Below are positions 55,043 through 63,731 of a stretch of 64,000 bases of DNA, piece after piece. The stretch spans positions 434,001 to 498,000 of the forward strand of contig NZ_JACBFP010000002.1 in NCBI RefSeq assembly GCF_021401085.1, written 5' to 3'. The translations under genes were made by a program, and so were the position numbers. The notes below the pieces were generated by a model. That model was not told the origin of the DNA, did not search any database, and saw nothing but the letters and a program-made list of their open reading frames with translations. Positions within the stretch are counted from its first letter, which is position 1. Each line of letters starts with the position of its first letter. Origin of the DNA: Chryseobacterium sp. R2A-55 (GTDB taxonomy: Bacteria; Bacteroidota; Bacteroidia; Flavobacteriales; Weeksellaceae).

Positions 55043-55221
55043 AGTTTAATTTATTGAAGATTCGCAAATATAATTAAAAGAAGAGTATGGAAATGAGAAT
55101 TCCATGATATTTTTTTTAAGAATTATAAAATCGACCGAAATACCAAAAACAAAAATTGATTCCAGTGATTCGGAACATCTTCTGTAACTTTTTGAGAAAT
55201 AATCGATGAAACGAATGGTTT

Positions 55222-55422
55222 CTAAACCTTTTTGCTGATCGGCGCCAGCAGCAAATAAAAAATCCATGCAAACCATGAAACGAATAGGACCGCTAACAAC
55301 CAGGCTAGCTTTTCGCCGCCCGAAGTCTTCCGCGAAAAAAGAATGCTGAATATCGGAAGCAACCAAATAAAAGCGATCATCCCGAGAAGTAGTAATCCGC
55401 CAATTGCTGAAGAATTATCCAT
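55222..55422 (-). CDS. Small two-helix membrane protein (PLDc_N-like)
   Basis: A 66-residue protein with two hydrophobic helices (IGGLLLLGMIAFIWLLPIFSILF; LAWLLAVLFVSWFAWIFYLLLAP) separated by SRKTSGGEKLA. This matches the N-terminal membrane domain pattern of PLDc_N/phospholipase-like small proteins. A longer overlapping frame in another phase (55046-55366) is rejected. The 175 bases between this gene and the carboxypeptidase gene hold nothing recognisable. Confidence 0.7.
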   Translation of the reverse strand: MDNSSAIGGLLLLGMIAFIWLLPIFSILFSRKTSGGEKLAWLLAVLFVSWFAWIFYLLLAPISKKV

Positions 55423-55492
55423 GACAAAATGTTTTCGATAGCTAAAGATAAAGCATTACAGGAAATTTTGGCAGTTGATTTTTCTGCCCTAT

Positions 55493-56020
55493 TTACGGTT
55501 CAATCGCGCTTGTGTAAATATCTTTTTCGATGGGTTTTATATCAGAAATTCCATATCGCTCATTATTCGTAATACCCATATTATCCAGCATATCCACGAA
55601 GTTTTTATAGCTGGAATCGTCTGTTGGTTTGATGATGACGGTGAAAATGTCAGGTATTGGAGCGGATTTCTTCGCATTGGAAATGATTTTCGCAATTTGG
55701 TTCCCCTCGAAAGTTGTTTCCCTTAAAACATTTTTATTTAAGTCTTTTGATTCGGCTTGGTAATAGAAAATTCGGTTATCTTTCCCGATGAGGAAAGTAA
55801 TCTGATTGCGGAAATCAATCACTGTGTTTGTCGGAGTGAGGCTTTTCGCGGGTAAACCTAAGTCCATTACATTTGGTTGGGAGAAGTGGGTTGCAAGCAT
55901 AAAAAAGGTAATCAGCAGAAATCCCAAATCCACCATGGGTGTCATATCGATATGGATGGCTTTTTTGTTGGTCAGCGGTTTCTTTCCGGTATTCGTCTGT
56001 TTTTGGGCAAGATTTTCCAT
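55493..56020 (-). CDS. ExbD/TolR-type proton-channel subunit
   Basis: ExbD couples the inner-membrane proton gradient to TonB-dependent transport. The 175-residue protein has the usual layout: cytoplasmic N-terminus with IHIDMTPMVDLGFLLITFFMLATHF (membrane helix, with the conserved Asp in PMVD), a periplasmic domain and LDNMGI near the end. No ExbB gene is adjacent, so it must pair with a distant partner, or be a paralogue of the main ExbB-ExbD operon. It could energise SusC-type transporters. Confidence 0.9.
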   Translation of the reverse strand: MENLAQKQTNTGKKPLTNKKAIHIDMTPMVDLGFLLITFFMLATHFSQPNVMDLGLPAKSLTPTNTVIDFRNQITFLIGKDNRIFYYQAESKDLNKNVLRETTFEGNQIAKIISNAKKSAPIPDIFTVIIKPTDDSSYKNFVDMLDNMGITNNERYGISDIKPIEKDIYTSAIEP

Positions 56021-56159
56021 AATGGTATTTTTAAGAATTGAATAAGATTTGAAAATTATTTAAAAACTGATAAGTAATTTTAAATTCGACATCAATATTT
56101 ATACCTTAATTTTAAAAATCTTGACAATTCAATAATTTATTTAAATGTGGAACATAAGA

Positions 56160-56188
56160 AATCCCGAAAGTTCACAACGATCGGGATT
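56160..56188 (-). terminator. Terminator of dsbD
   Basis: An 8-bp stem (AATCCCGA / TCGGGATT) with a 13-base loop; on the minus strand it is followed by TTCTTATG. It lies about 38 bases after the stop of the dsbD gene. Confidence 0.65.
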
Positions 56189-56225
56189 CTGTATTACTAG
56201 CTGTTTAATATTCAGCGTTAATTAA

Positions 56226-58298
56226 TCACCGCTTATTTTTAAAAAATTCAATCCCGCATTTCAGGAAGTTTTTGAAATCCTCTTTCGGCATGTAACCGGA
56301 AACGGGATGGTTGATGACTTTTCCGTCTGGCGTCATCAAAACGTAATGCGGTTGGGAATTGTTATTGAAATTGATCTGCTGGAAAAGCGACCATTTATCT
56401 CCAATGGTTTTCACTTTTTTCTTTTGTCCATTTCCCATGTCCACAGATGTTTGCTCATGTATTGGAAGCTCCTCTTTGTCGTCCACATAAAGCGATGCCA
56501 GAACCACGTCGTTTTGAAGCATTGGTAAGATGTCGGGTTCGCTCCAGACAAATTCCTCCATTTTACGGCAGTTTTCGCAACCGAAACCGGTGAAGTCTAT
56601 GAGTAAAGGTTTATTTTCTTTTTTGGCCATTTCAATCGCTTTGAAATAGTCGTGTTCAGGATGCATACCCAGAATGCCGTCTTTTTCGTCGTGAAGATAG
56701 CTCACATTGATCGGTGGAAGAATTCCGCTCAAATGCTGGAGTTTCGGTCTTTCGCCGGGAAAAAGTCCTTGGATTAAATAAACGGTAAACGCAATTCCCA
56801 GAACTCCGAAAAGTTTCCTGGCCCATGAAATTCTCGGTTTTTTGTCATCATGCGGAAATCTGATTTTGCCAAATAAATAAAGAACCAAACCAATGGTGAT
56901 CACGATCCACAGCACAATGAAAAGTTCCCGTTTCAGGAAAAATGTTTTCGAAACCAAATCCGCTTTCGATAGAAACTTCAAAGCCAATCCCAGTTCGATG
57001 AATCCCAAAACCACTTTCACGGTATTCATCCAGCCACCAGATTTCGGCAGACTTTGCAGCGCTTGTGGAAATAAGGCCAGAAGTCCGAAAATAATTGCCC
57101 AACTCAGTCCGAATCCGGCCAAAGCATAAGTTAAAAGCAGGGGTACATTTGCCGAACCGGTCACCGCGCTTCCGAGCAAACTTCCCAAAATTGGACCCGT
57201 ACAGGAAAACGAAACGATGACTAAAGTCAATGCCATAAAGAAGATTCCGATCAATCCACCTGCCTCTTCGGCTTTTGAAGATTTATTGGCAATGGAACTC
57301 GGCAAAGTGATGTCGTAATATCCGAAAAAGCTTCCCGCGAAAAATAAGAAGATCAGAAAAAAAGTGACATTCAGCCAAACCGAGGTGGAAATTTCATTGA
57401 AAATATTTCCCGCAATTCCGTCCACAATATGGAATGGCACGGAAAGCACCACGAAAATCAAAAGGATGAAGAATCCGTAAATCATTGCGTCGCGTTTTCC
57501 TTTTGCCTTGTTTTTAGAACCTTTGGTAAAAAACGAAACCGTGAGTGGAATCATCGGGAATACGCATGGAGTGAGCAATGCGATCAATCCGCCGAAAAAT
57601 CCAAGCAGCAGATAAGTCCAGAAATTTTCGCTGTTTTTCTGTTTGGTCACGCCGCAATCGGTCAGTGGATTTTCATGTTCGATGGAGGCTACTTTTAAAC
57701 CTTTTTGCTCGGTTGGAACCGGTGAAGCTGTTTTTGAGGCTACGGTTTCCGTTGGTTCCGTCATGTTGGCAGAATCCAGATCTGTCTCGGTTCCCGGTTT
57801 GGCTTCAGCATTTGTGATCAGTTCGGTTTCGGCAGCACTTGGTGTCACTTTTTGTTCAAATTCCAAAGTGTTCGGCGCCAGACAGACCCGGTCATCACAG
57901 GTTTGGTAGGTGATTTCTGCTACAACATTTGCCGGTTTGGAATTATTTTTAAGTTTAAATTTTTGCTTAAACTGAACCAGATCAGAATAATAGACGATTT
58001 GTGCCCCGAAAGCTTCAGAGAACTCGTCATGTTTTTTTCCCACTTCCACCACTTTCCCGATGAGCTGGATTCCGTCTTTGGAGGTCAATTTCATTTCGGT
58101 TGGGATTCCAGAATCGGGTGGCAAATCTTTGGAATAAATGTGCCAGTTTTTGTCGATTGTTGCCGTTAAAACAGCTTCGTATTCATTATTGGGAAGGGAA
58201 TTGATGTTGTATTTGAATTTTACCGGATCCTTAATCTGTGCCGAAATTCCCTGAAAAAGGAAGACCAGAATTAGGATTAAATAATTTCTGAATTTCAT
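56226..58298 (-). CDS. dsbD: Protein-disulfide reductase DsbD
   Basis: DsbD carries electrons from cytoplasmic thioredoxin to periplasmic thiol proteins. From ATG at 58298 the protein is 690 residues with a signal peptide (MKFRNYLILILVFLFQGISAQ). Domain order: N-terminal immunoglobulin-like domain with the pair TCDDRVC; a Pro/Thr/Ala-rich linker; an eight-helix membrane domain with Cys in LTPCVFPMIPL and SFSCTGPILGSLLG; and a C-terminal thioredoxin-like domain with DFTGFGCENCRKMEEFVW (CxxC). All redox Cys pairs are present. An ATG at 58331 lies 11 codons earlier but the signal fits the later start. The tilS gene precedes it. Confidence 0.93.
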   Translation of the reverse strand: MKFRNYLILILVFLFQGISAQIKDPVKFKYNINSLPNNEYEAVLTATIDKNWHIYSKDLPPDSGIPTEMKLTSKDGIQLIGKVVEVGKKHDEFSEAFGAQIVYYSDLVQFKQKFKLKNNSKPANVVAEITYQTCDDRVCLAPNTLEFEQKVTPSAAETELITNAEAKPGTETDLDSANMTEPTETVASKTASPVPTEQKGLKVASIEHENPLTDCGVTKQKNSENFWTYLLLGFFGGLIALLTPCVFPMIPLTVSFFTKGSKNKAKGKRDAMIYGFFILLIFVVLSVPFHIVDGIAGNIFNEISTSVWLNVTFFLIFLFFAGSFFGYYDITLPSSIANKSSKAEEAGGLIGIFFMALTLVIVSFSCTGPILGSLLGSAVTGSANVPLLLTYALAGFGLSWAIIFGLLALFPQALQSLPKSGGWMNTVKVVLGFIELGLALKFLSKADLVSKTFFLKRELFIVLWIVITIGLVLYLFGKIRFPHDDKKPRISWARKLFGVLGIAFTVYLIQGLFPGERPKLQHLSGILPPINVSYLHDEKDGILGMHPEHDYFKAIEMAKKENKPLLIDFTGFGCENCRKMEEFVWSEPDILPMLQNDVVLASLYVDDKEELPIHEQTSVDMGNGQKKKVKTIGDKWSLFQQINFNNNSQPHYVLMTPDGKVINHPVSGYMPKEDFKNFLKCGIEFFKNKR

Positions 58299-58337
58299 TT
58301 CTAACTTTATTAAGCCTCCAAAATTAGGCATTATGAT

Positions 58338-59270
58338 TTACTTTATCTTTCTTTTCACGCACAAAATTTCCTCCCGCAAAATATGCAGTTCATGCGTTTT
58401 GCTTCTGAAAAGCTTCCCGTTTTCGCCGGAAATCACCTTATCGATTTCATCTCCTGAAAAGCCGAATCTTCTGATGATTTCTTTGACGATGAAAGCAGGT
58501 TTGGAAAGCATTTCTTTTCGGTTTAAAGTGGTTTCCTCACCATTATTTTTAAGGACAATTTCCTGCAGGGCTTTTTCAATTTCATTTTGAATAAAATCAT
58601 TGGCTTCGCTTAAATAATGGATGGAATCCCGAAAGCCATTCAAAAAATTCGGTGAGATATCCTGGATTTGCGGAATGACCTGGTTTCGGAAACCATTTCT
58701 TAAATAGTCGTTTTTTTGGTTGGATAAATCTTCCCGGAACTCAATTCCATTTTTTTCGGCAAAAGCATAAATTTCTGCTTTGGAAAAATGAAGCAGCGGA
58801 CGCATGATTTTATTTTCGTTAGAAGGAATTCCGCTCAATCCCTTTATTCCGGAACCGCGTGAAAGGTTGATCAGGAAGGTTTCCAGCTCATCATTCAAAT
58901 GATGCGCAGTCACCAAAAATTCCAGGTTTCGATCTTTTTGGATTTTCCTGAAAAAATCATAGCGCAGATTTCTTGCCCATAGCTGAATCGAGTTTTCAGG
59001 TTTTTGGTCTTTTTCGGAAACCCGGTAAAGATGGAACTCGATGTTGTGCTTCAAGCAATAATTTTCCACCAACTTTTGGTCCAGATCGGAATCTTCATTT
59101 CTGAGTCGGTAATTGATATGTGCAACTTCGAACTTCAACCCCAAACCATTAAACAGATGCAAAAGGACCATGGAATCTGCTCCGCCGCTTACCGCCAACA
59201 AAAAAGTTTGCTCCTGAAAATCAGGCAAAAGTTGAAACGGTATTGTGGCAAACAATTTGCTGGTAAGCAT
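58338..59270 (-). CDS. tilS: tRNA(Ile)-lysidine synthase, short form
   Basis: TilS attaches lysine to C34 of tRNA-Ile2, so it reads AUA. The ATP-binding PP-loop is SGGADS at residues 28-33, and HHLNDELETFLINLSRGSGIKGLSG, MRPLL and FREDLSNQKNDYLRNGFR are typical TilS segments. The protein ends at 310 residues (HELHILREEILCVKRKIK), whereas family members with the full C-terminal domain run to about 430. No remnant of that domain is seen downstream; dsbD begins 39 bases later. The catalytic core is complete. Compare the short TilS of some other bacteria. Confidence 0.88.
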   Translation of the reverse strand: MLTSKLFATIPFQLLPDFQEQTFLLAVSGGADSMVLLHLFNGLGLKFEVAHINYRLRNEDSDLDQKLVENYCLKHNIEFHLYRVSEKDQKPENSIQLWARNLRYDFFRKIQKDRNLEFLVTAHHLNDELETFLINLSRGSGIKGLSGIPSNENKIMRPLLHFSKAEIYAFAEKNGIEFREDLSNQKNDYLRNGFRNQVIPQIQDISPNFLNGFRDSIHYLSEANDFIQNEIEKALQEIVLKNNGEETTLNRKEMLSKPAFIVKEIIRRFGFSGDEIDKVISGENGKLFRSKTHELHILREEILCVKRKIK

Positions 59271-59362
59271 TTTTAAGGATTATTTAACGATATTGGTACA
59301 AAGATAATTCTTCCGTTTAAAATGAATTCTCTATTTTTGACTAAACAAATTGAAACAGTACT

Positions 59363-60199
59363 ATGAATTTAGGAAAAATTTTTGCCGTCGGCGTGATGGC
59401 GGTTACGATGACTTCTTGTGTGAGCAAGAAGCAGTATGACGCTCTGAATTTGAATTATAACCAGTGTATTACCAATATTGGTGAAAGACAGCGAGAAATT
59501 CAGGATTTGAAGGCTACCAACGCAGGTTTGACCAGCGAAAATACTTTGTTGAAAGACCAAAACAGCGCATTAAAATCTTCTCTTGACGCTTGTTTGGCGA
59601 ATACCGGGAAAGGTTCCGCAAATATCGACAAGCTGATTGGCGAGATCAATGCTTCCAATAAATACATCAAGCAGCTGATTTCAACCAATGCGAAAAACGA
59701 CAGTCTGAATTTGGCACTTTCCAACAAGTTGAAGAGATCTCTGGACAATGTTGCCGATCAGGATGTTCAGGTGAAAGTTTTGAAGGGAGTGGTGATGATT
59801 TCACTTTCCGACAAAATGCTTTACAAAACTGGAGATTACAACGTGCTTCCGCAAGCTGCAGAAGTTTTGGGTAAAGTAGCAAAAGTGATCAACGATTATG
59901 ATACTTATTCCGTGCTGATCGAAGGTAACACAGATAATGTTCCTTTGAATTCTGCAAACCTGCCTAAAGACAACTGGGATCTTTCTGCTTTGAGGGCGAC
60001 TTCCATGGCGAAAATCCTGCAAAACCAATTCGGGGTGAATCCAAACAGAATCACTGCGGGCGGAAGAAGCGAATATAATCCGAAAACTACGAACGCTTCC
60101 GTTTCCGGAAGAGCCGAAAACAGAAGAACCGAGATCATCATCATGCCGAAACTCGATGAGTTCATGAAATTGATGGATATCGCTCCGGTGAAGAATTAA
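59363..60199 (+). CDS. OmpA-family lipoprotein
   Basis: A 278-residue outer-membrane lipoprotein. A signal (MNLGKIFAVGVMAVTMTSC) gives a lipidated Cys19, followed by a long coiled-coil (about 30-140). The C-terminal OmpA domain (about 150-265) has EGNTDNVPLNSANLPKDNWDLSALRATSMAKILQNQFGVNPNRITAGGRSEYNPKTTNASVSGRAENRRTEIII, where the Asp and the Arg of NRRTEI bind peptidoglycan. It anchors the outer membrane to the cell wall. A possible -7 box (TATTTTTG) lies at 59332-59339. Confidence 0.92.
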   Translation: MNLGKIFAVGVMAVTMTSCVSKKQYDALNLNYNQCITNIGERQREIQDLKATNAGLTSENTLLKDQNSALKSSLDACLANTGKGSANIDKLIGEINASNKYIKQLISTNAKNDSLNLALSNKLKRSLDNVADQDVQVKVLKGVVMISLSDKMLYKTGDYNVLPQAAEVLGKVAKVINDYDTYSVLIEGNTDNVPLNSANLPKDNWDLSALRATSMAKILQNQFGVNPNRITAGGRSEYNPKTTNASVSGRAENRRTEIIIMPKLDEFMKLMDIAPVKN

Positions 60200-60234
60200 T
60201 TGGCTAATTGCTTTTAGCTTCATTAAACCTCATT

Positions 60235-60272
60235 AAACCTCATAGGTTTTCAAAACCTATGAGGTTTTTTTG
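60235..60272 (+). terminator. Strong terminator after the OmpA gene
   Basis: AAACCTCATAGGTTTT and its exact complement form a 16-bp stem around one base (in practice a short A/T loop), followed by T tracts. AAACCTCAT repeats just upstream, which suggests slippage. A T-rich tract broken by single A bases continues to about 60310. Confidence 0.85.
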
Positions 60273-60344
60273 AGGTTTTTTTTATTTTTTTTTTATTTTT
60301 TTTTATTTTGAAAACAGTAATTTTGGATACCAAACATTTTTAAA

Positions 60345-60992
60345 ATGAGTTTTTTCGAAGAAAACAGTCCGGAAATGGACCGTTATTTAGAAACCCACGC
60401 TTCGGCGGAACCGGAAATGTTGAAGCGGTTGCGAAAGGAAACTTTCCAGAAAACTACCCAACCGCACATGATTTCCGGTTATCAGCAAGGTAGGCTGCTT
60501 TCCATAATTTCTAAAATGCTTCAGCCAAAAAACATTTTGGAAGTGGGAACTTTCACTGGTTATGCCACACTTTGTATGGCGGAAGGTTTGGCAAAGGACG
60601 GTAAAATCACTACTTTGGATGTGAATGAGGAATTGGCCTATCTCCCGAAAAGGTATTTTGCGGAAAGTGAATTTTCGGGCAGAATTGATTTTCGGATTCA
60701 GAATGCATTAGAATATTTAAGGAAAACCGACGAGATTTTCGACTTGGTTTTTATCGATGCGGACAAAGAAAATTATGTGGAATATTTTAAGCTCATTAAG
60801 CCTCATTTGAAATCGGGTTCAGTTGTTTTGTTTGATAATGTGCTTTGGTACGGGAAAGTTTTGGAGGAAAACCCGAAACAGCAATCCACCAAAAGCATCA
60901 AAGAGCTCAACGATTTGGTGGCGAAAGATGAAGATTTTGAAAATCTTATTTTACCTTTGCGAGATGGAGTAAATATGCTGCGAAGGAGGTAG
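60345..60992 (+). CDS. Class I SAM-dependent O-methyltransferase
   Basis: A 215-residue protein of the caffeoyl-CoA/catechol O-methyltransferase type. The AdoMet site is LEVGTFTGYATLCMAEGL (about 66-83), the acidic TLDVNEE follows, and VFIDADKENYVEYFKLIKPHLKSGSVVLFDNVLWYGKV carries the metal-binding Asp and Asn residues of the family. The substrate is unknown; bacterial members often methylate catechols or flavonoids. Confidence 0.88.
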   Translation: MSFFEENSPEMDRYLETHASAEPEMLKRLRKETFQKTTQPHMISGYQQGRLLSIISKMLQPKNILEVGTFTGYATLCMAEGLAKDGKITTLDVNEELAYLPKRYFAESEFSGRIDFRIQNALEYLRKTDEIFDLVFIDADKENYVEYFKLIKPHLKSGSVVLFDNVLWYGKVLEENPKQQSTKSIKELNDLVAKDEDFENLILPLRDGVNMLRRR

Positions 60993-61122
60993 GTGAATTG
61001 CTGCGCGTGAATTTTCCTTCGTAAGTGAATTTTCTTCGCAGTTAGTTTTAAGACTTGAAAATTGAAATCTACCGTTTGGCAGATCGTCCTGAAACTTCAA
61101 ACAAAATCAAATCATCTGAACG

Positions 61123-61836
61123 ATGCCAAATAAATATATCTGTTCCGTTTCCATCGCACCAATTCGGGCGGAAAACAGCCACCAGTCGGAAATGACTTCC
61201 CAACTTTTGTATGGCGAAAGTTGTGAAATCTTGGAGATTGACGGAAGCTTTTCCAAAATCCGGATTGATTTTGATGGTTACGAAGGCTGGATAGATTCCA
61301 AGCAGATTGCAAAGATCTCGGAAGATGATTTTGCAGATCGGAAAACAGAAACCCTGAAAAAAACTTTTGAGACTTTTGAATTAAAGGAGGGAAAAACCCT
61401 GCTTTCCATCGGAAGCGAAATCAATGCGGAAATCGGGACATTTGAAAATCCTAATCCCGGAAATATCGCCGAAACTGCGAAAAAGTTTTTAAATGTACCC
61501 TATTTGTGGAGCGGGCGAAGTTTTTTCGGGATCGATTGCAGCGGATTTACCCAATTGGTCTATAAAGTTCACGGAAAAGTATTGCCGAGAGATGCCTATC
61601 AACAAGCTGAACTGGGAGAAGTTTTGGATTTCATTGAAGAAGCAGAACCTGGAGATTTGGCGTTTTTTGAAAACCAGGATGGTGTGATTTCGCATGTGGG
61701 AATCATGCTGGACGACCAGAAAATTATTCATGCTTATGGAAAAGTCCGGATCGACTCACTGGATTCCGCAGGAATTTACAATGCAGATTTGAAGAAGCAT
61801 ACGCATAAGTTGCGGTTTTTGAAAAGGATTTTTTAA
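61123..61836 (+). CDS. C40 (NlpC/P60) peptidoglycan peptidase with SH3-like domain
   Basis: A 237-residue cell-wall hydrolase, but with no signal peptide visible. The first 85 residues are an SH3-like domain (ICSVSIAPIRAENSHQSEMTSQLLYGESCEILEIDGSFSKIRIDFDGYEGWIDSKQI). The NlpC/P60 domain follows: YLWSGRSFFGIDCSGFTQLVYKVHG with the catalytic Cys, ISHVGIMLDD with the His, and IIHAYGKVRID. It would cleave gamma-D-glutamyl-diamino acid bonds in peptidoglycan fragments; the lack of signal suggests a cytoplasmic recycling role or another export route. Confidence 0.9.
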   Translation: MPNKYICSVSIAPIRAENSHQSEMTSQLLYGESCEILEIDGSFSKIRIDFDGYEGWIDSKQIAKISEDDFADRKTETLKKTFETFELKEGKTLLSIGSEINAEIGTFENPNPGNIAETAKKFLNVPYLWSGRSFFGIDCSGFTQLVYKVHGKVLPRDAYQQAELGEVLDFIEEAEPGDLAFFENQDGVISHVGIMLDDQKIIHAYGKVRIDSLDSAGIYNADLKKHTHKLRFLKRIF

Positions 61837-61881
61837 GCGCTCACAATTACACGGATTTTCAATCGGAAAAAGTAAAATTTT

Positions 61882-62358
61882 ATGCTCAAAAACATTTCAT
61901 TTTTTCTAAAAATCATTGCCTTTTTCCTTTTGGTTTTCATTTGGGTTTACACCTGGATTACTTATGCAAAGCTGCCGGAAACGGTTCCCGTCCATTTTGG
62001 AATCGGTGGAAAAGCGGACGGATTTGGTCCAAAAAGCATGAATTGGCTTTTGGTGGGAATTTCAACTTTAATGTATGTTTTCGTGTTTTATCTGTCACGG
62101 AATCCCCAATCGATATTTCTAAACCTGCCCAACAGAATTAAGGAAAACCGAGAGCTTACAGGAATTATTGTGGATGTTCTGAATGTTTTGACGATGGCGA
62201 TTTTTGCCGTCATCACTTATGAAAGTATTCGGGTTTCATTACATGAAATGGATGGATTGAGCCCTATTTCGGATTATGTTTTAGGATTGGTCGCTTTATT
62301 TGTAGTGGGAATATTGATATATTCGCAGCTGCTTTTGAAGAAAAAAAGCATAGATTAA
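61882..62358 (+). CDS. DUF1648-domain membrane protein
   Basis: A 158-residue protein with a DUF1648-type motif (KLPETVPVHFGIGGKADGFGPKSMNWLL) between the first and second of about four membrane helices. The last two helices are near 105-125 and 130-150. Function unknown; the domain is common in membrane proteins of Gram-positive and Bacteroidota species. Confidence 0.82.
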   Translation: MLKNISFFLKIIAFFLLVFIWVYTWITYAKLPETVPVHFGIGGKADGFGPKSMNWLLVGISTLMYVFVFYLSRNPQSIFLNLPNRIKENRELTGIIVDVLNVLTMAIFAVITYESIRVSLHEMDGLSPISDYVLGLVALFVVGILIYSQLLLKKKSID

Positions 62359-62413
62359 TTAAGCGTTTTTCAGCATCTACACATTATCGCATTAAATCAT
62401 CATCTCTACTAAA

Positions 62414-63664
62414 GTGCAATTCCTATACAACATATTCATCTCCCTTTTGATTTCCGCCATGAAAATTGGGGCGGTCTTTAATTATAAATTGAAGAAAGGT
62501 TTGGCGGGAAGGAGGCAGAGCTGCAAAATCGTGAATGAAAAATTTTCGCGGAAAGATAAGGTGATCTGGATGCACGCCGCAAGTTTGGGAGAATATGAAC
62601 AGGGACTCCCGGTTTTGGAAAAATTGAAGGTGAAATTTCCCGAACATAAGATTTTGATTACCTTTTTTTCGCCTTCCGGATATGATAACATGATCAAGAA
62701 AGATCATATTGCTGATGCGGTTTGCTACCTTCCGTTTGATTTGAAGGTGTGGATTGTGGATTTCATGTCGAATTTCAATACCGATATTTTCATCACTATC
62801 AAATATGAATTTTGGTACAATCTTTTAAACGAATTGAAAAAACGGGGCGCGAAAATCTATGTGGTTTCTGCACTTTTCAGGGAGACGCAAGTTTTCTTTA
62901 AGGCTTATGGAAGTTGGTTTGTGAAACAGCTGGACCAAAATGTGGACTGGATTTTTCATCAGACGAAACATTCTTCGGCATTGGCGAAAGAAATTGGTTT
63001 GAAAAAATCTTCCACAGCGGGCGATACGCGTTTTGATCGGGTAAAGCAACTGCGGGAGCGGGATAATTTTGTGAAGTATATTGACGATTTTAAACAGTCA
63101 AAGAAAACCATCGTTTTCGGAAGTTCGTGGGAATCGGAGGAAAGACTCGCAGAGTTGATTGCCAGTAGAAACCGGGATGTGAAACTGATTATTGCGCCAC
63201 ACGATTTGAAACGGGTGGATCATCTGAAGAGGATTTTTCCGGATGCGATCCTGTATTCGCAGATCACAAATTCTTCCAGTCTGGCGATTTTGAATCCACA
63301 GGTTTTGATTATTGACTGTATTGGCTTGCTTTCCAAACTTTATTCCTACGGCGATATTGCGGTTGTTGGCGGCGGTTTTCACACGAAAGGACTTCACAAT
63401 GTTCTGGAAGCTGCCACATTTGGAATACCGGTTTTCTTTGGCGACCAGTATGAAAAAAATCCAGAAGCAGACGAGCTCATCGCACAAAATGGTGGCAAAT
63501 CCTTTGAAGACGAGTTTTTTGCCGCACCTTATATTCTGCAAGTCTTAAACGATGAGACCCTGATGAAAAAAATGGGAGAACATGCTGAAAGATTCATCAG
63601 TTCCCAGCCTAATGCAACAGATTACGTGGTACAGAAAATCCTTGCTGACAAAGGGGTCTTGTAA
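62414..63664 (+). CDS. waaA: 3-deoxy-D-manno-octulosonic acid (Kdo) transferase
   Basis: WaaA (KdtA) adds Kdo to lipid A at the inner membrane. The 416-residue length is normal. The start is GTG at 62414, needed to include the N-terminal membrane segment (MQFLYNIFISLLISAMKIGAVFNYKLKKGLAGRR); an ATG at 62459 is possible. Signatures: WMHAASLGEYEQGLPVLEKL with the catalytic Glu region, PHDLKRVDHLKRIFP, and VVGGGFHTKGLHNVLEAATFGIPVFFGDQYEKNPEADELI. No other LPS genes are nearby apart from the glycosyltransferase end at the window's edge. Confidence 0.93.
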   Translation: MQFLYNIFISLLISAMKIGAVFNYKLKKGLAGRRQSCKIVNEKFSRKDKVIWMHAASLGEYEQGLPVLEKLKVKFPEHKILITFFSPSGYDNMIKKDHIADAVCYLPFDLKVWIVDFMSNFNTDIFITIKYEFWYNLLNELKKRGAKIYVVSALFRETQVFFKAYGSWFVKQLDQNVDWIFHQTKHSSALAKEIGLKKSSTAGDTRFDRVKQLRERDNFVKYIDDFKQSKKTIVFGSSWESEERLAELIASRNRDVKLIIAPHDLKRVDHLKRIFPDAILYSQITNSSSLAILNPQVLIIDCIGLLSKLYSYGDIAVVGGGFHTKGLHNVLEAATFGIPVFFGDQYEKNPEADELIAQNGGKSFEDEFFAAPYILQVLNDETLMKKMGEHAERFISSQPNATDYVVQKILADKGVL

Positions 63665-63731
63665 AAAGTCCTGTATTTGGGCAAATTCATTGAATGCCTA
63701 AATCTCCATGGTGGAAATTGCAGTTCGTGTT

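Noticed and set aside
55046-55366. Minus-strand frame of 106 codons
   Set aside because: It overlaps a two-helix membrane protein gene (55222-55422) in another frame; the latter has protein-like hydrophobic periodicity and a family match, this one does not.
57429-57909. Plus-strand frames opposite the dsbD gene
   Set aside because: They are antisense to a complete, well-conserved DsbD and show no recognisable protein features.
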